Shown here one piece after another: positions 15,286-23,635 of a stretch of DNA of 64,000 nucleotides; the stretch's first letter is position 1, and the number at the start of each line of letters is the position of its first letter. The DNA comes from Thermoanaerobaculia bacterium (GTDB lineage Bacteria; Acidobacteriota; Thermoanaerobaculia; Gp7-AA8). The stretch covers positions 1 to 64,000 of the forward strand of contig JADGNZ010000020.1 in assembly GCA_017883205.1 (NCBI GenBank). Reading direction: 5' to 3'. The position numbers were made by a program, and so were the translations under genes. The notes under the pieces are model-generated. The model saw nothing but the letters and a program-made list of their open reading frames with translations. It ran no database searches and was not told the origin of the DNA.

Positions 15286-18200
15286 ATGTCGGACGCGCAA
15301 CCTGAAGCAGTGCGCTCGGTAGCGATCTCGGTCTGGGACCCTTCAGGCGACGAACTAATCGCCGTTGCCACACTAATCGAATCCGCGTTTGCGGTGACTC
15401 TAGCCGGAGTCCTTTCGCCAACGTCGATCTACAGGGTCGCGTTTGCGGAGGATACCTTCAGGAGTTCTGCCGCATCTATAGACGACGACGTGCCAGCCTT
15501 GAATCTCGTTGCGCTGAAACTGAGCGAGGCTAGGGCCGCTCTCCCTCTGGGCGAACTCGTCGTCGGCCCCTGCGTCAGCATTTGGCCGGGATTTAAAGGG
15601 ATCGATGTTCAGCAAGGTCGCATCACGCAAACCGGTGCTGAATTCATTGCGCAATTCGATCACCCTGCAGAGGCGCCGCCGAAGGGCGGTTCGCCGATCG
15701 TCGTGGAAGGACAGCTCGTCGGAGTCCTCGGCTCGGATGCGCGGACGGTGATTCCAGCAAGACTCATCGCCGCCGCACTCCATCCGCCGGAAATACCTGA
15801 CGAACAACTTTTCTCGCTGCTCGACGGTTCGGCGCGGCGTGCGCTCGCGCATGCGAGCGGTATGGCACTCAAAGGAACGGTGCACGCGGAGCATCTCGTC
15901 CTAGGGCTTTTTGAGAACCCCGATGGCAGCACACGCCGCCTTATGACTTCGCGCGGTATTGACGAGTCGGCTCTTCGAAAAGCCCTGACCGACGCGGTCA
16001 AGAGCATTTCGCCGAGCGAAAACGGCTACCAGCTCATACGGCTCGCGGCGCTTCCAAACCTTTCAAAGCACGTCCGCCGGGCGTTTCAAATCGCCGCGGC
16101 CACCGCACAGGCCAACGGCGAGTCCCGCATCCGGGGCCGTCATCTCTTGTACGGGATGGTCTCTGTGAACGTCTGCTCGGTCGCGAAAGCTCTGGCGAGT
16201 CTCAAAATTACGCCGGCCGACGTCCAACTGAAGGACAAGACCCGAATCACGGGGTACGCCTCCGACGTTGCCGACGGCAGCGACCGGCTAGGTGTCGAGC
16301 GGGAGGCGCGGGTATTTGCGACCGTGCTCGGCGCGAGCAAGGTAGAGCCTCCTATTGCCGTGGGACTCCTCGGTACATGGGGAAGCGGAAAGAGCTTTTT
16401 CATGCACGAGCTGAAACGGCAATTCGTCAATGTCGAACGCCGCGGCCGTGCCGGCGACGAGGAGTCCTGCTCGAACATCGTTCAGATCTGGTTCAACGCC
16501 TGGCACTACATCGACTCGAATCTGTGGGCCAGTCTTACCTCAACGATCTTCGATGCGCTCGATGAGGAGCTGACCATCCGCGCCGGCGCTCTTACCGATG
16601 CCGAAAGCAGCGCGGACAAAAAGGCTACGTTGGAGGCCGACAAAGCGCGCCTGCAGTCGGAGCGCGAAGCAGCTGGAAGAGACCGCAGCGCAGCCGAGGC
16701 GGAGTTGCAGGCGATCGCGGATACGCGGCACGACCTCGAAGATGACGACGAAGTAGCGCGGCGCGCCGGTGTTTCCCGTATCGGCAGCGCCGCGGCAGAA
16801 GCTGTCGGCAAGAATCCAGAGGTGCAGAAGATCGCGGCAGAGGCGACCAACGCCGCCGCCAAGTTCGCAAACGACTACAAGCTGGACCAAGAGACAGTCG
16901 AGTCGATGCGCGGAACAGCGGGCCGCGTGTACGGACTCTATCTCGCGGTTAGGAAGACGAAGGGGTTGTGGACATGGCTCCTGCTCGGAGGAATCGTTCT
17001 CGGCTCCCTTGCCCTTGCGTTTGTCCCGCAACTCAAGCAGCTCATCCGCTACACCCGCTCCATTAGCTTGGTCGGAGCCGCCGGAAGTGTCGTTTGGTTC
17101 CTGGCTCTGGTGAAGAAATATCTGCCCGCTGTCAATGAGGTCGTCAAGCGCGTCGACGCGTTCTTCCTAGCGAAAGACGAACTTGTCGGAAAACTGCGCA
17201 AGGAACAGCTCAAGGATCTCGACATGCGCGGCAAAGAGGCCACCGAACGTTTGTCTAAGGCCAAAGCGCGCGAGCAAGAAGCGGAAAGAGAGCTGCGGTT
17301 GAAAGAGCGCGGTCTCATGGAACTGAAGCCAATGCAACAAATGAAGAGCTTCGTCCGCGAACGGCGCGACAGCACCGACTACACGCAACACCTCGGCGTG
17401 ATTGCCCACGCGCACGAAGACTTCGACCGGCTCAGTCGCCACCTCGCTACGGTTCGCAAACAAGATGAGAACGGCGTCGAAAAACCTCTGGTCGACCGCA
17501 TCGTTCTCTACATCGACGATCTAGACCGGTGTCCCGAGGCGAACGTCGTTGAAGTGCTGCAAGCCGTTCACCTGCTGCTCGCTTTCCCGCTTTTCGTCGT
17601 AGTCGTCGGCGTCGACTCGCGATGGCTGCTCCATTCATTACAAGCACGCATGACGCAGTTTCAGGGAAAGGGGGTGGCGGGAGACAGCGCCGATCCGCTC
17701 GACCGCGCCATCTGGGAGTCGACGCCGATCAACTATCTGGAGAAGATTTTCCAGGTGCCGTTTACCCTGAAGCCGATGGCCTCGTCGGGATTCGAGGATC
17801 TGATCGACGATTTGACGGTGTCCGCGGATACGAGGGCCGGCGGCAGAACTGGCAGTGTGCGATCGCAAACATCGGAGAACGCGACGCGGATAGTCGCAGT
17901 CTACGGCGATCCCACGGGGCCGGGGCCCAGCGTGGTTGCCACAAGGCAGACCGCCACCGAAACTGCACCCATTCCAACCTCCACATCCAACCGCTCCACG
18001 ACGACGCTCCACCTCAACCTCACCAGCGATGAGATCGAGTACATGAAGGCGGTTTACCCGCTTATGCCGTCGCCGCGGGCTGCGAAGCGCTTCGTGAACC
18101 TCTATCGTCTCTTCCGTGGCCTGATCGATGACTATCACCTGGACGCCTACCTCGATGCGAAGAACCGCGAATACGAAGCGTCGCTGCTGCTTCTGGCCAT

Positions 18201-18552
18201 GCTCATCGGCTTTCCGGAGGAAACGACAGACGTCCTCGAGACACTGATAACGTGCAAGCCGGCCGCTCCATGGTGGACCTTCATCTTGAATTTGGTGACA
18301 TCAAAGTTCGGAGATGGAAAGGGATGGATGTCCCTCGCGGCGCAGCTCACCGAAATCCGCACGAAGAGCAAACGGCCGAACGAGGCACGCTCCTGCGAGC
18401 ACTTCTCCCGTTGCGCGCCGGACGTGGCCCGATTCTCGTTCCACAGCGGACGTGTGATCTCCGACTATCGCTCGGCGCGCACCGCGGCAGGCAATGGCAT
18501 CGTGGCCGGTCAAATGCCGTACGCTGGTCCGCCGCTGCACCCTACAACGTGA
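15286..18552 (+). CDS. KAP-family P-loop NTPase with protease-like N-terminus, Clp_N repeats and membrane segments
   Basis: 1088 residues. Residues 1-165 look like a trypsin-like fold (LIAVATLIESAFAVTLAGVL, DDVPALNLVALKLSE, KGGSPIVVEGQLVGVLGS) in which all three catalytic positions appear replaced (His to Gly, Asp to Asn, Ser to Gly). Residues about 172-325 are a double Clp_N-type repeat (ARRALAHA...HAEHLVLGLFE). The KAP NTPase follows: Walker A GTWGSGKS at 363-370, Walker B LYIDDLDRC near 741-749 and the VVGVDSRWL sensor segment. Between them lie a charged coiled-coil stretch, two membrane segments (about 562-584 and 595-615) and a second coiled coil. A Thr/Ser-rich linker near 850-905 precedes the C-terminal helical part. 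KAP NTPases are membrane-linked and recur in conflict and defence systems. It stands without obvious operon partners; ATG 15286 has GGAGG upstream. Confidence 0.85.
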   Translation: MSDAQPEAVRSVAISVWDPSGDELIAVATLIESAFAVTLAGVLSPTSIYRVAFAEDTFRSSAASIDDDVPALNLVALKLSEARAALPLGELVVGPCVSIWPGFKGIDVQQGRITQTGAEFIAQFDHPAEAPPKGGSPIVVEGQLVGVLGSDARTVIPARLIAAALHPPEIPDEQLFSLLDGSARRALAHASGMALKGTVHAEHLVLGLFENPDGSTRRLMTSRGIDESALRKALTDAVKSISPSENGYQLIRLAALPNLSKHVRRAFQIAAATAQANGESRIRGRHLLYGMVSVNVCSVAKALASLKITPADVQLKDKTRITGYASDVADGSDRLGVEREARVFATVLGASKVEPPIAVGLLGTWGSGKSFFMHELKRQFVNVERRGRAGDEESCSNIVQIWFNAWHYIDSNLWASLTSTIFDALDEELTIRAGALTDAESSADKKATLEADKARLQSEREAAGRDRSAAEAELQAIADTRHDLEDDDEVARRAGVSRIGSAAAEAVGKNPEVQKIAAEATNAAAKFANDYKLDQETVESMRGTAGRVYGLYLAVRKTKGLWTWLLLGGIVLGSLALAFVPQLKQLIRYTRSISLVGAAGSVVWFLALVKKYLPAVNEVVKRVDAFFLAKDELVGKLRKEQLKDLDMRGKEATERLSKAKAREQEAERELRLKERGLMELKPMQQMKSFVRERRDSTDYTQHLGVIAHAHEDFDRLSRHLATVRKQDENGVEKPLVDRIVLYIDDLDRCPEANVVEVLQAVHLLLAFPLFVVVVGVDSRWLLHSLQARMTQFQGKGVAGDSADPLDRAIWESTPINYLEKIFQVPFTLKPMASSGFEDLIDDLTVSADTRAGGRTGSVRSQTSENATRIVAVYGDPTGPGPSVVATRQTATETAPIPTSTSNRSTTTLHLNLTSDEIEYMKAVYPLMPSPRAAKRFVNLYRLFRGLIDDYHLDAYLDAKNREYEASLLLLAMLIGFPEETTDVLETLITCKPAAPWWTFILNLVTSKFGDGKGWMSLAAQLTEIRTKSKRPNEARSCEHFSRCAPDVARFSFHSGRVISDYRSARTAAGNGIVAGQMPYAGPPLHPTT

Positions 18553-18608
18553 GGTGCATGGCGACTAGCAAATCTTGTTGTTGCGTAAGCCGCGATACGA
18601 TCCCCCCT

Positions 18609-19943
18609 ATGCGCCAGATCGTCGCCTTCCTCGCACTCCTCGCCTCCGCGGCCACCCTCTCCGCGCAGATCAACGATTCCGAGGTCTGGGTCGGATCGTT
18701 GGATATGTCCGGCGGGCGGCTTGCCGTCTCGAACCTTGTCAACATCTCGAACCATCCGGGGTACGACAACCAGCCGGCATTCTTCCCTGATGGCTCGCGG
18801 CTCGTGTTCACCTCGCAGATTGCGGAGCTCGACGACACGGGGCATGCGGTTCAAGCGGTGATTTACGACATCGCCAGCGGATCCTCGACGCCGATGAAAG
18901 GCGCGCTCGGATTCAGTCCGACGCCCGCTGCGGATGGCAAGTCGCTCATGATGTTGCGCGAGGGGCATGTAGTCCTTCGCGATCCCTCGGGGCACGAAAC
19001 CGCGCTCACCGAGACGAAGGACGCCGGCTACTACGCGCGCTTCGATGATCGCACCTGGGTCCTCTTCATGAACGACAAGCAGCGCCGCATCGTCATCTAC
19101 GACGCGACCACGAAGGCGCTCGACACGATGGCAGTCGGCGCGAACACCGCACCGATTCGTGTTCCTGGCAAGCGCGCGGTGACGTTCGTCGCTTCTGAGC
19201 CGTTTCCGGCGCCCGAGGGAGAGGCGGCGAAGAACGCGCCGCCGCGCAAGATCGTTCTGCGGCAACTCGATCTCAACGACCGTCACGTCACTACGCTGGC
19301 CACGATTCCTTTCGTCACTTCGGGGAGCCATGTCTGGACCTCGGATGGTGCAGGACGCGGAACGTTGCTCATGGCTTCCGGCCACACGATCTACGAGTGG
19401 AATCCGGCGCATCCCGACGATTGGAAGAAGGTAGCCGAATTCGATAACCCGGAACTGCAAGGCCTCACGCGGATCGCGCTCAGTCCGCGCGGCGACCGGA
19501 TCGCACTCGTCTCCACGCCGCGCGACGAAACGATCATTCGCGACTCGCGCGCCGCGTCCAATCAGGCCCTTGCGGCGCATAACGCGGCCGCGTTCGCGGA
19601 GATCCTGAAGGATGACGTCATCGTCACGGCAGCGAGCGGCAAGCTGATTCAGGGACGCGCGGCGATGAAAGACGAGATCGAGGCGCGCTGGAAGAAGGAG
19701 CCCGATCTCGTTTTCGTCCGCACGCCGGCAACGATTGCGATCAGCTCCAGCGATCCCGCCGCCTCAGAGCGCGGCACCTGGACCGGTCATGCCACGACAC
19801 CGTCTGGCCCTGCCGATTGGCGCGGCGAATACCAGGCCGTCTGGCGCAAAACGATCGGCGGCGCCGGAACGCCATCGTGGACGATCGCGTCCGAGTTGTT
19901 CGTCGCGCTCGATTGCAGCGGCGCGGGCTGTGCGCAGCGGTGA
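18609..19943 (+). CDS. Secreted TolB/PD40-type beta-propeller with C-terminal SnoaL-like domain
   Basis: 444 residues from ATG 18609, where a signal peptide begins (MRQIVAFLALLASAATLSAQ); the upstream in-frame extension overlaps the KAP gene. Residues about 20-310 carry propeller blades with PD40 signatures (NQPAFFPDGSRLVFTS, RIALSPRGDRIALVS). Residues about 325-444 resemble a DUF4440/SnoaL-like NTF2 fold (RAASNQALAAHNAAAFAEIL, GRAAMKDEIE, YQAVWRK). The fusion of a periplasmic propeller to an NTF2-type domain is uncommon. Its role is unknown; propellers of this type usually mediate protein contacts. Confidence 0.8.
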   Translation: MRQIVAFLALLASAATLSAQINDSEVWVGSLDMSGGRLAVSNLVNISNHPGYDNQPAFFPDGSRLVFTSQIAELDDTGHAVQAVIYDIASGSSTPMKGALGFSPTPAADGKSLMMLREGHVVLRDPSGHETALTETKDAGYYARFDDRTWVLFMNDKQRRIVIYDATTKALDTMAVGANTAPIRVPGKRAVTFVASEPFPAPEGEAAKNAPPRKIVLRQLDLNDRHVTTLATIPFVTSGSHVWTSDGAGRGTLLMASGHTIYEWNPAHPDDWKKVAEFDNPELQGLTRIALSPRGDRIALVSTPRDETIIRDSRAASNQALAAHNAAAFAEILKDDVIVTAASGKLIQGRAAMKDEIEARWKKEPDLVFVRTPATIAISSSDPAASERGTWTGHATTPSGPADWRGEYQAVWRKTIGGAGTPSWTIASELFVALDCSGAGCAQR

Positions 19944-19998
19944 GGAATCGCGAACGTCGCGCCCAGCAGCGTTCCGTCGAGCGGATAGAATCCCCGGT

Positions 19999-20526
19999 AT
20001 GACGGCCGACAAGAAGATCGTCATCATCGCCGGGCCGAATGGTGCGGGAAAGACGACTTTCGCTGGTGAGTTCTTGCCCTTTGAGGCGGGTTGTCCCGTG
20101 TTCATCAATGCGGATCTGATCGCTTCAGGCCTTTCGCCATTCAATCCCGAAGCCGCGGCATTTCGTGGCGGTCGCCTAATGCTTGCCGAGATCGACCGCC
20201 ATGCCGCCGCTGGCCGCAGTTTCGCTTTTGAGACCACGCTATCCGGGCATTCGTACACCAACCGTATCCCGAGGTGGCGCGCTTCGGGCTTCGCGGTCAA
20301 ACTCGTTTTCTTGTCGCTCAGTAGTCCGGACGATGCCATCGATCGAGTGGCGATCCGCGTACTTCAGGGCGGGCACGACGTGCCATCCGACGTGATTCGG
20401 AGACGCTTCGCCAGCGGCATGAGAAACTTCATCGGGATCTATCGTCACAGAGTCGACTACTGGCAGTTGTTTGACAACAGTGGTCCATCGCCGGTGTTGC
20501 TGGAGGAAGGAGGCATTCATGAATGA
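19999..20526 (+). CDS. Zeta-toxin family P-loop kinase-like protein
   Basis: 175 residues from ATG 19999. Walker A GPNGAGKTT lies at 12-20, followed by FINADLIASGL and SFAFETTLSGHSY, the typical order in zeta-toxin-like proteins that phosphorylate UDP-N-acetyl sugars. The C-terminal part carries the RRFASGMRNF and YWQLFDNS blocks typical of chromosomal, PezT-distant members often labelled AAA ATPase. It overlaps the next small gene by 8 bases, a toxin-antitoxin-like arrangement with the larger gene first. Confidence 0.85.
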   Translation: MTADKKIVIIAGPNGAGKTTFAGEFLPFEAGCPVFINADLIASGLSPFNPEAAAFRGGRLMLAEIDRHAAAGRSFAFETTLSGHSYTNRIPRWRASGFAVKLVFLSLSSPDDAIDRVAIRVLQGGHDVPSDVIRRRFASGMRNFIGIYRHRVDYWQLFDNSGPSPVLLEEGGIHE

Positions 20527-20734
20527 TCGGCTGCAGTCGCATCTCCCCGATGCTGATATGCAGGCAGCACCCAAAGCGTTGTTGCGCGCTGCGCAGCGCG
20601 CGCGCGAGGTTGCTCGGCGCACAAACACTCCACTGGTGGTGGTTCGTGACGGCGTGTTGGTCCACGAGATGGTGGGGGAATTAGGCGATGATCCGCTTCC
20701 TGAAACCTCAAAGAGTCTGCCCGACGAAAAGTAG
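20519..20734 (+). CDS. Small partner protein of the zeta-like gene
   Basis: 71 residues from ATG 20519, which overlaps the end of the zeta-like gene; GGAGGAAGGAGG just upstream (20501-20512) serves as ribosome site and decides the start. It is charged, helix-rich in the middle (RAAQRAREVARRTNTPL) and ends in an acidic tail. Similar small genes follow zeta-like genes in other genomes, so it may be the cognate antitoxin, but it lacks the classical epsilon or PezA layout. Function is inferred from position only. Confidence 0.7.
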   Translation: MNDRLQSHLPDADMQAAPKALLRAAQRAREVARRTNTPLVVVRDGVLVHEMVGELGDDPLPETSKSLPDEK

Positions 20735-20743
20735 GCTGAACCC

Positions 20744-21229
20744 TCACCGTCCCTTCGCTGCCTCCCCAGTCAGCGTCATCATCGTGCTGGTGGCGTGGGC
20801 GACGAGCTTGCCGTCGGCGCGGACGATGTCGCAGGCGTAGTAGGTGATCGTGCGGCCGCTGTGGATCGCCTTCGCCGTCGCGCGCAGCGATTCGCGCCAC
20901 ACCGGCCGGAAGAAATTGATTCGGAAATCGACGCTCGTGAACGACTCTCCTTCGGCCAGTCCGCTCCAGTGCGCGACTCCCATCGCGGCGTCGGCGATCG
21001 TGCAGAGGACGCCGCCGTGGATCGTGCCCATCGGATTGGCCTGCGTCTCGGGATCGGTGGTCATTTCCACCGTGCACGTTCCCGGCTCGGCGTGGCTGAC
21101 GCGGAAGGGGAGCGTGATGGCGATCGGCGGAGGAAGGCGGATCGGCGAAGTCGAATCCGGCAACGCTGTGCCGTTGATCCACTCCTGCACGAGCTCTGCG
21201 TTGGTTTTCGCCACGATTTGCTCCTTCAT
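20744..21229 (-). CDS. PaaI-family hotdog-fold thioesterase
   Basis: 161 residues. The hotdog fold signature is clear: NPMGTIHGGVLCTIADAAMGVA with the conserved HGG turn and catalytic acidic residue, followed by FTSVDFRINFFRPV and TYYACDIVRADGKLVAHAT. Such enzymes hydrolyse acyl-CoA thioesters in aromatic-compound or general acyl-CoA housekeeping. It is convergent with the zeta-like pair (9-base gap) and divergent from the FGE-like gene. Confidence 0.9.
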   Translation of the reverse strand: MKEQIVAKTNAELVQEWINGTALPDSTSPIRLPPPIAITLPFRVSHAEPGTCTVEMTTDPETQANPMGTIHGGVLCTIADAAMGVAHWSGLAEGESFTSVDFRINFFRPVWRESLRATAKAIHSGRTITYYACDIVRADGKLVAHATSTMMTLTGEAAKGR

Positions 21230-21325
21230 GCTCGTTGCGAGCGTCGAGTATCAGGCAAGCGTATCCCGTGTCGCTGTGCTGGCATTCAGCCGCGGTTTCA
21301 TTGAACGATGCGCAGAATATGTTGC

Positions 21326-22024
21326 ATGTCTTCTAATGCCGAGGGGAGTGTGAGGGTGCTGAAGACCGCGTGTATCCCGGGCCAGTTCTTCCTCATGGGA
21401 TCGGATGATGGCCTTCTCGACGAGCGGTCGGTGCATCGAGTCTGGATCGATGCGTTCGAGATCGGCGTCACGCAGGTGACCAACGCCGAGTACGCATCCT
21501 TTGCAAACGCCACGGACCATCCGCTGCCGTCAACGCCGTTCATCGATCCGGAGCAGCCGGTTGTCGCTGTGTCGTGGTTCGATGCCGTGGAGTATTGCGA
21601 TTGGCTGAGCGGGATCTCCGGGCGTCGCGTTCGTCTGCCGTACGAGGCGGAGTGGGAGTGTGCGGCACGCGGCGGAGCGGAAGGGATGCGCTATCCGTGG
21701 GGGAACGAGTTGCCGCCGCAGGATCACGTTCGTTTCGCGAACGGCCCCGAACCTGTCGGGCGGCGCGCGCCGAATGCGTACGGACTCTACGACGTCTGCG
21801 AGAACGTTCACGAGTGGTGCAGCGATTGGTATGCGCCGGACTTCTACGCCGTTTCGCCGGGCCGGAATCCGCACGGTCCGGAGAGCGGCAAGCGCCGTGT
21901 GTCGCGCGGCGGCTCCTGGCGGCATCGGGTCAAGTTCAGCCGCTGCGCTGCGCGATCGAGCATTCCGCCGGAGTTTCAGTATGCCGACTACGGATTCCGG
22001 ATCGCTTGCGAAATGAAAACGTGA
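21326..22024 (+). CDS. FGE/SUMF1-like (sulfatase-modifying factor fold) protein
   Basis: 232 residues from ATG 21326; ATG 21308 is an alternative start. Fold markers are GQFFLMGSDDG, YEIGVTQVTNAEY-like block, VSWFDAVEYCDWLS, LPYEAEWECAARGG, YPWGNE, YDVCENVHEWCSDWY, SRGGSW and YGFRIA. A true formylglycine-generating enzyme has two Cys just after RGGS; here that region reads RGGSWRHRVKFSRC, with only the second Cys. It is therefore more likely another oxidoreductase or binding member of this broad superfamily than an FGE. No sulfatase is nearby. Confidence 0.85.
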   Translation: MSSNAEGSVRVLKTACIPGQFFLMGSDDGLLDERSVHRVWIDAFEIGVTQVTNAEYASFANATDHPLPSTPFIDPEQPVVAVSWFDAVEYCDWLSGISGRRVRLPYEAEWECAARGGAEGMRYPWGNELPPQDHVRFANGPEPVGRRAPNAYGLYDVCENVHEWCSDWYAPDFYAVSPGRNPHGPESGKRRVSRGGSWRHRVKFSRCAARSSIPPEFQYADYGFRIACEMKT

Positions 22025-22080
22025 GGTGGGCGCTCGTCCCTTCGCCCGCTTTCTCACCCTCCTATCGCAACTCTTCCAAT

Positions 22081-22291
22081 CGAGCGCCTTCTCCCCCACG
22101 CTTTTCAGTGGGGGAGAAGGTGCCGAAGGCGGATGAGGGGGCGTTCCAACGAGACGACATCCGTGGCATGTGCCGCGTTTTCATGCAGTTCGGACGAGGC
22201 GTGGTTGATCGCCCTGCCTATTTACTCCCCCCTCATCCGTCCTTCGGCCACCTTCTCCCCCCGCAAAAAGCGCGGGGGGAGAAGGCGCTCG
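22081..22291. repeat. CTTCTCCCCC palindromic element
   Basis: The ends CGAGCGCCTTCTCCCCC (22081-22097) and their complement (22275-22291) are perfect inverted repeats. Each half also folds on itself (CTTCTCCCCC/GGGGGAGAAG), and the inner parts carry complementary GGCGGATGAGGGGG / CCCCCTCATCCG blocks. No coding sequence. Such cruciform elements are widespread in high-G+C genomes. It occupies most of the gap 22025-22362. Confidence 0.8.
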
Positions 22292-22321
22292 ATTTGGAAC
22301 GCACTCCAAAGGAAAGGAAGA

Positions 22322-22344
22322 GGTGTACCAAGGAGGTGTACACC
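22322..22344 (-). terminator. Possible hairpin terminator after the small membrane gene
   Basis: GGTGTAC and GTACACC (22322-22328 and 22338-22344) pair around a 9-base loop, 19 bases past the stop of the minus-strand gene at 22363. There is no T-tract, so it is only a candidate; it could also be an operator-like palindrome. Confidence 0.3.
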
Positions 22345-22362
22345 AAGCGTGAGAGATGCGGG

Positions 22363-22635
22363 TTAGTCCCGTCCCCACCGCCAGCGTGGAGGCTCGCCCT
22401 TCAGCCAACAGACGACGAAGAAGAGTGCGCCCAACACGGTCGCATAGATGATGTAGGGCACGGGATCAGCTTTCGGTTGGAAGAGAAAAATCCCGGCGAT
22501 CACGAGCCCGACAAAGACGACGAGCACTACCCAGCCTTGCCACGAGCTCGGCGGCCCCCAACCCCAACCGTAGCGCTTGGCAGGAAACCAGTACCTGGGC
22601 TCCGCTTGCATGGGGCCTCGCTCATTCATCGACAA
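22363..22635 (-). CDS. Small two-segment membrane protein
   Basis: 90 residues. A conserved-looking N-terminal RYWFPAKRYGWGWGPPSSW precedes two hydrophobic helices (about 33-52 and 61-78), and the protein ends in KGEPPRWRWG. Short proteins with the same RYWFPAKRYGWGWG and GEPPRWRWG ends recur in unrelated bacteria, so this is a real gene. Function is unknown. It is divergent from the metallopeptidase with a 59-base gap, so they probably share a promoter region. Confidence 0.8.
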   Translation of the reverse strand: MSMNERGPMQAEPRYWFPAKRYGWGWGPPSSWQGWVVLVVFVGLVIAGIFLFQPKADPVPYIIYATVLGALFFVVCWLKGEPPRWRWGRD

Positions 22636-22694
22636 CGATCCTACGCTCGAACGGTATCGAACAGGTGCAGGACTTGCTCCAGAATCGAGTCTTC

Positions 22695-23594
22695 ATGCCT
22701 ATCCGACTGTGGTGCGCTCTTGCCCTTCTCCTTCTTGCCCAGGCCGTAAGCGCAGAGGACATTCCCGACTCTGTGCTGAAGGCCGGTGACGCATCGATCA
22801 CGATTCAATACTCCTCGAAGGTCTCGGATGACTTTCGCAAGCTTGTCGAAGGTTGGGTTCGTGACGCAGCGGATGCCGTCATCACCGTCTACAGGAAGTA
22901 TCCGGTCGAGCGGGTGACGATCGAGGTGCGCGTGGCGAACGGTGGCCGTGTCGGAGGCGGGATGACCTTCGACGGCCGCTTGATCAAGGTGCGCGTGGGA
23001 TCGGAGACCACGCGCGAAGCCTTCTGCTCGGACTGGGTGATGACCCACGAGATGTTTCACCTCGGCTTTCCCGACACCGACCGGACAGCAAACTGGATCG
23101 GCGAGGGTTTGTCGACCTACATGGAGCCGCTGGCCCGGGCCCGGGCCGGACAACTCAGCGCGGAAGAAGTGTGGGGCAGCATGATCGACGGCTTTCCCAA
23201 AGGCCTCCCCGCCGCCGGCGATGAAGGTCTCGACCATACGCCGACGTGGGGACGCACCTACTGGGGCGGCGCGCTCTTCTGGTTGCTCGCCGACGTCGAG
23301 ATCCGGCGACAGACCAATGGCCGGAAGTCGCTCGACGATGCCTTGCGCGCGATCGTGGCCGAGGGAGGAACAGGATCGAGTCACTGGCCGGAAGCCAAGA
23401 TCTTCCGCCGCGCGGACGCCGCTATCGGAAAGCCGATCCTCGAGAAGCTCGACGAGCGTCTGGGCGCTCACCCGGAGAAGACCGACCTCGCCGCGCTCTG
23501 GCAACAACTCGGCGTCAGCCAGAATGGGCGCGCCATCTTGTTCAACGACAGCGCGCCATGGGCTGGGATTCGACGAGCGCTCACGCACGGATAA
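22695..23594 (+). CDS. Secreted gluzincin-type metallopeptidase-like protein
   Basis: 299 residues from ATG 22695, chosen because a signal peptide begins there (MPIRLWCALALLLLAQAVSA); an upstream ATG at 22665 adds ten residues. The zinc-binding HEMFH near 119-123 and the third ligand in NWIGEGLSTYMEP about 18 residues later match the HExxH...E pattern of M1/M61-like peptidases, but the protein is much shorter and has no PDZ domain. Probably periplasmic. Substrate unknown. Confidence 0.8.
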   Translation: MPIRLWCALALLLLAQAVSAEDIPDSVLKAGDASITIQYSSKVSDDFRKLVEGWVRDAADAVITVYRKYPVERVTIEVRVANGGRVGGGMTFDGRLIKVRVGSETTREAFCSDWVMTHEMFHLGFPDTDRTANWIGEGLSTYMEPLARARAGQLSAEEVWGSMIDGFPKGLPAAGDEGLDHTPTWGRTYWGGALFWLLADVEIRRQTNGRKSLDDALRAIVAEGGTGSSHWPEAKIFRRADAAIGKPILEKLDERLGAHPEKTDLAALWQQLGVSQNGRAILFNDSAPWAGIRRALTHG

Positions 23595-23635
23595 AGAGTG
23601 ATTCTTCAACACGGCGATACAATCGTCCCACCTCC

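Noticed and set aside
21326-22024. Calling this a formylglycine-generating enzyme
   Set aside because: One of the two essential Cys is absent and no sulfatase is present.
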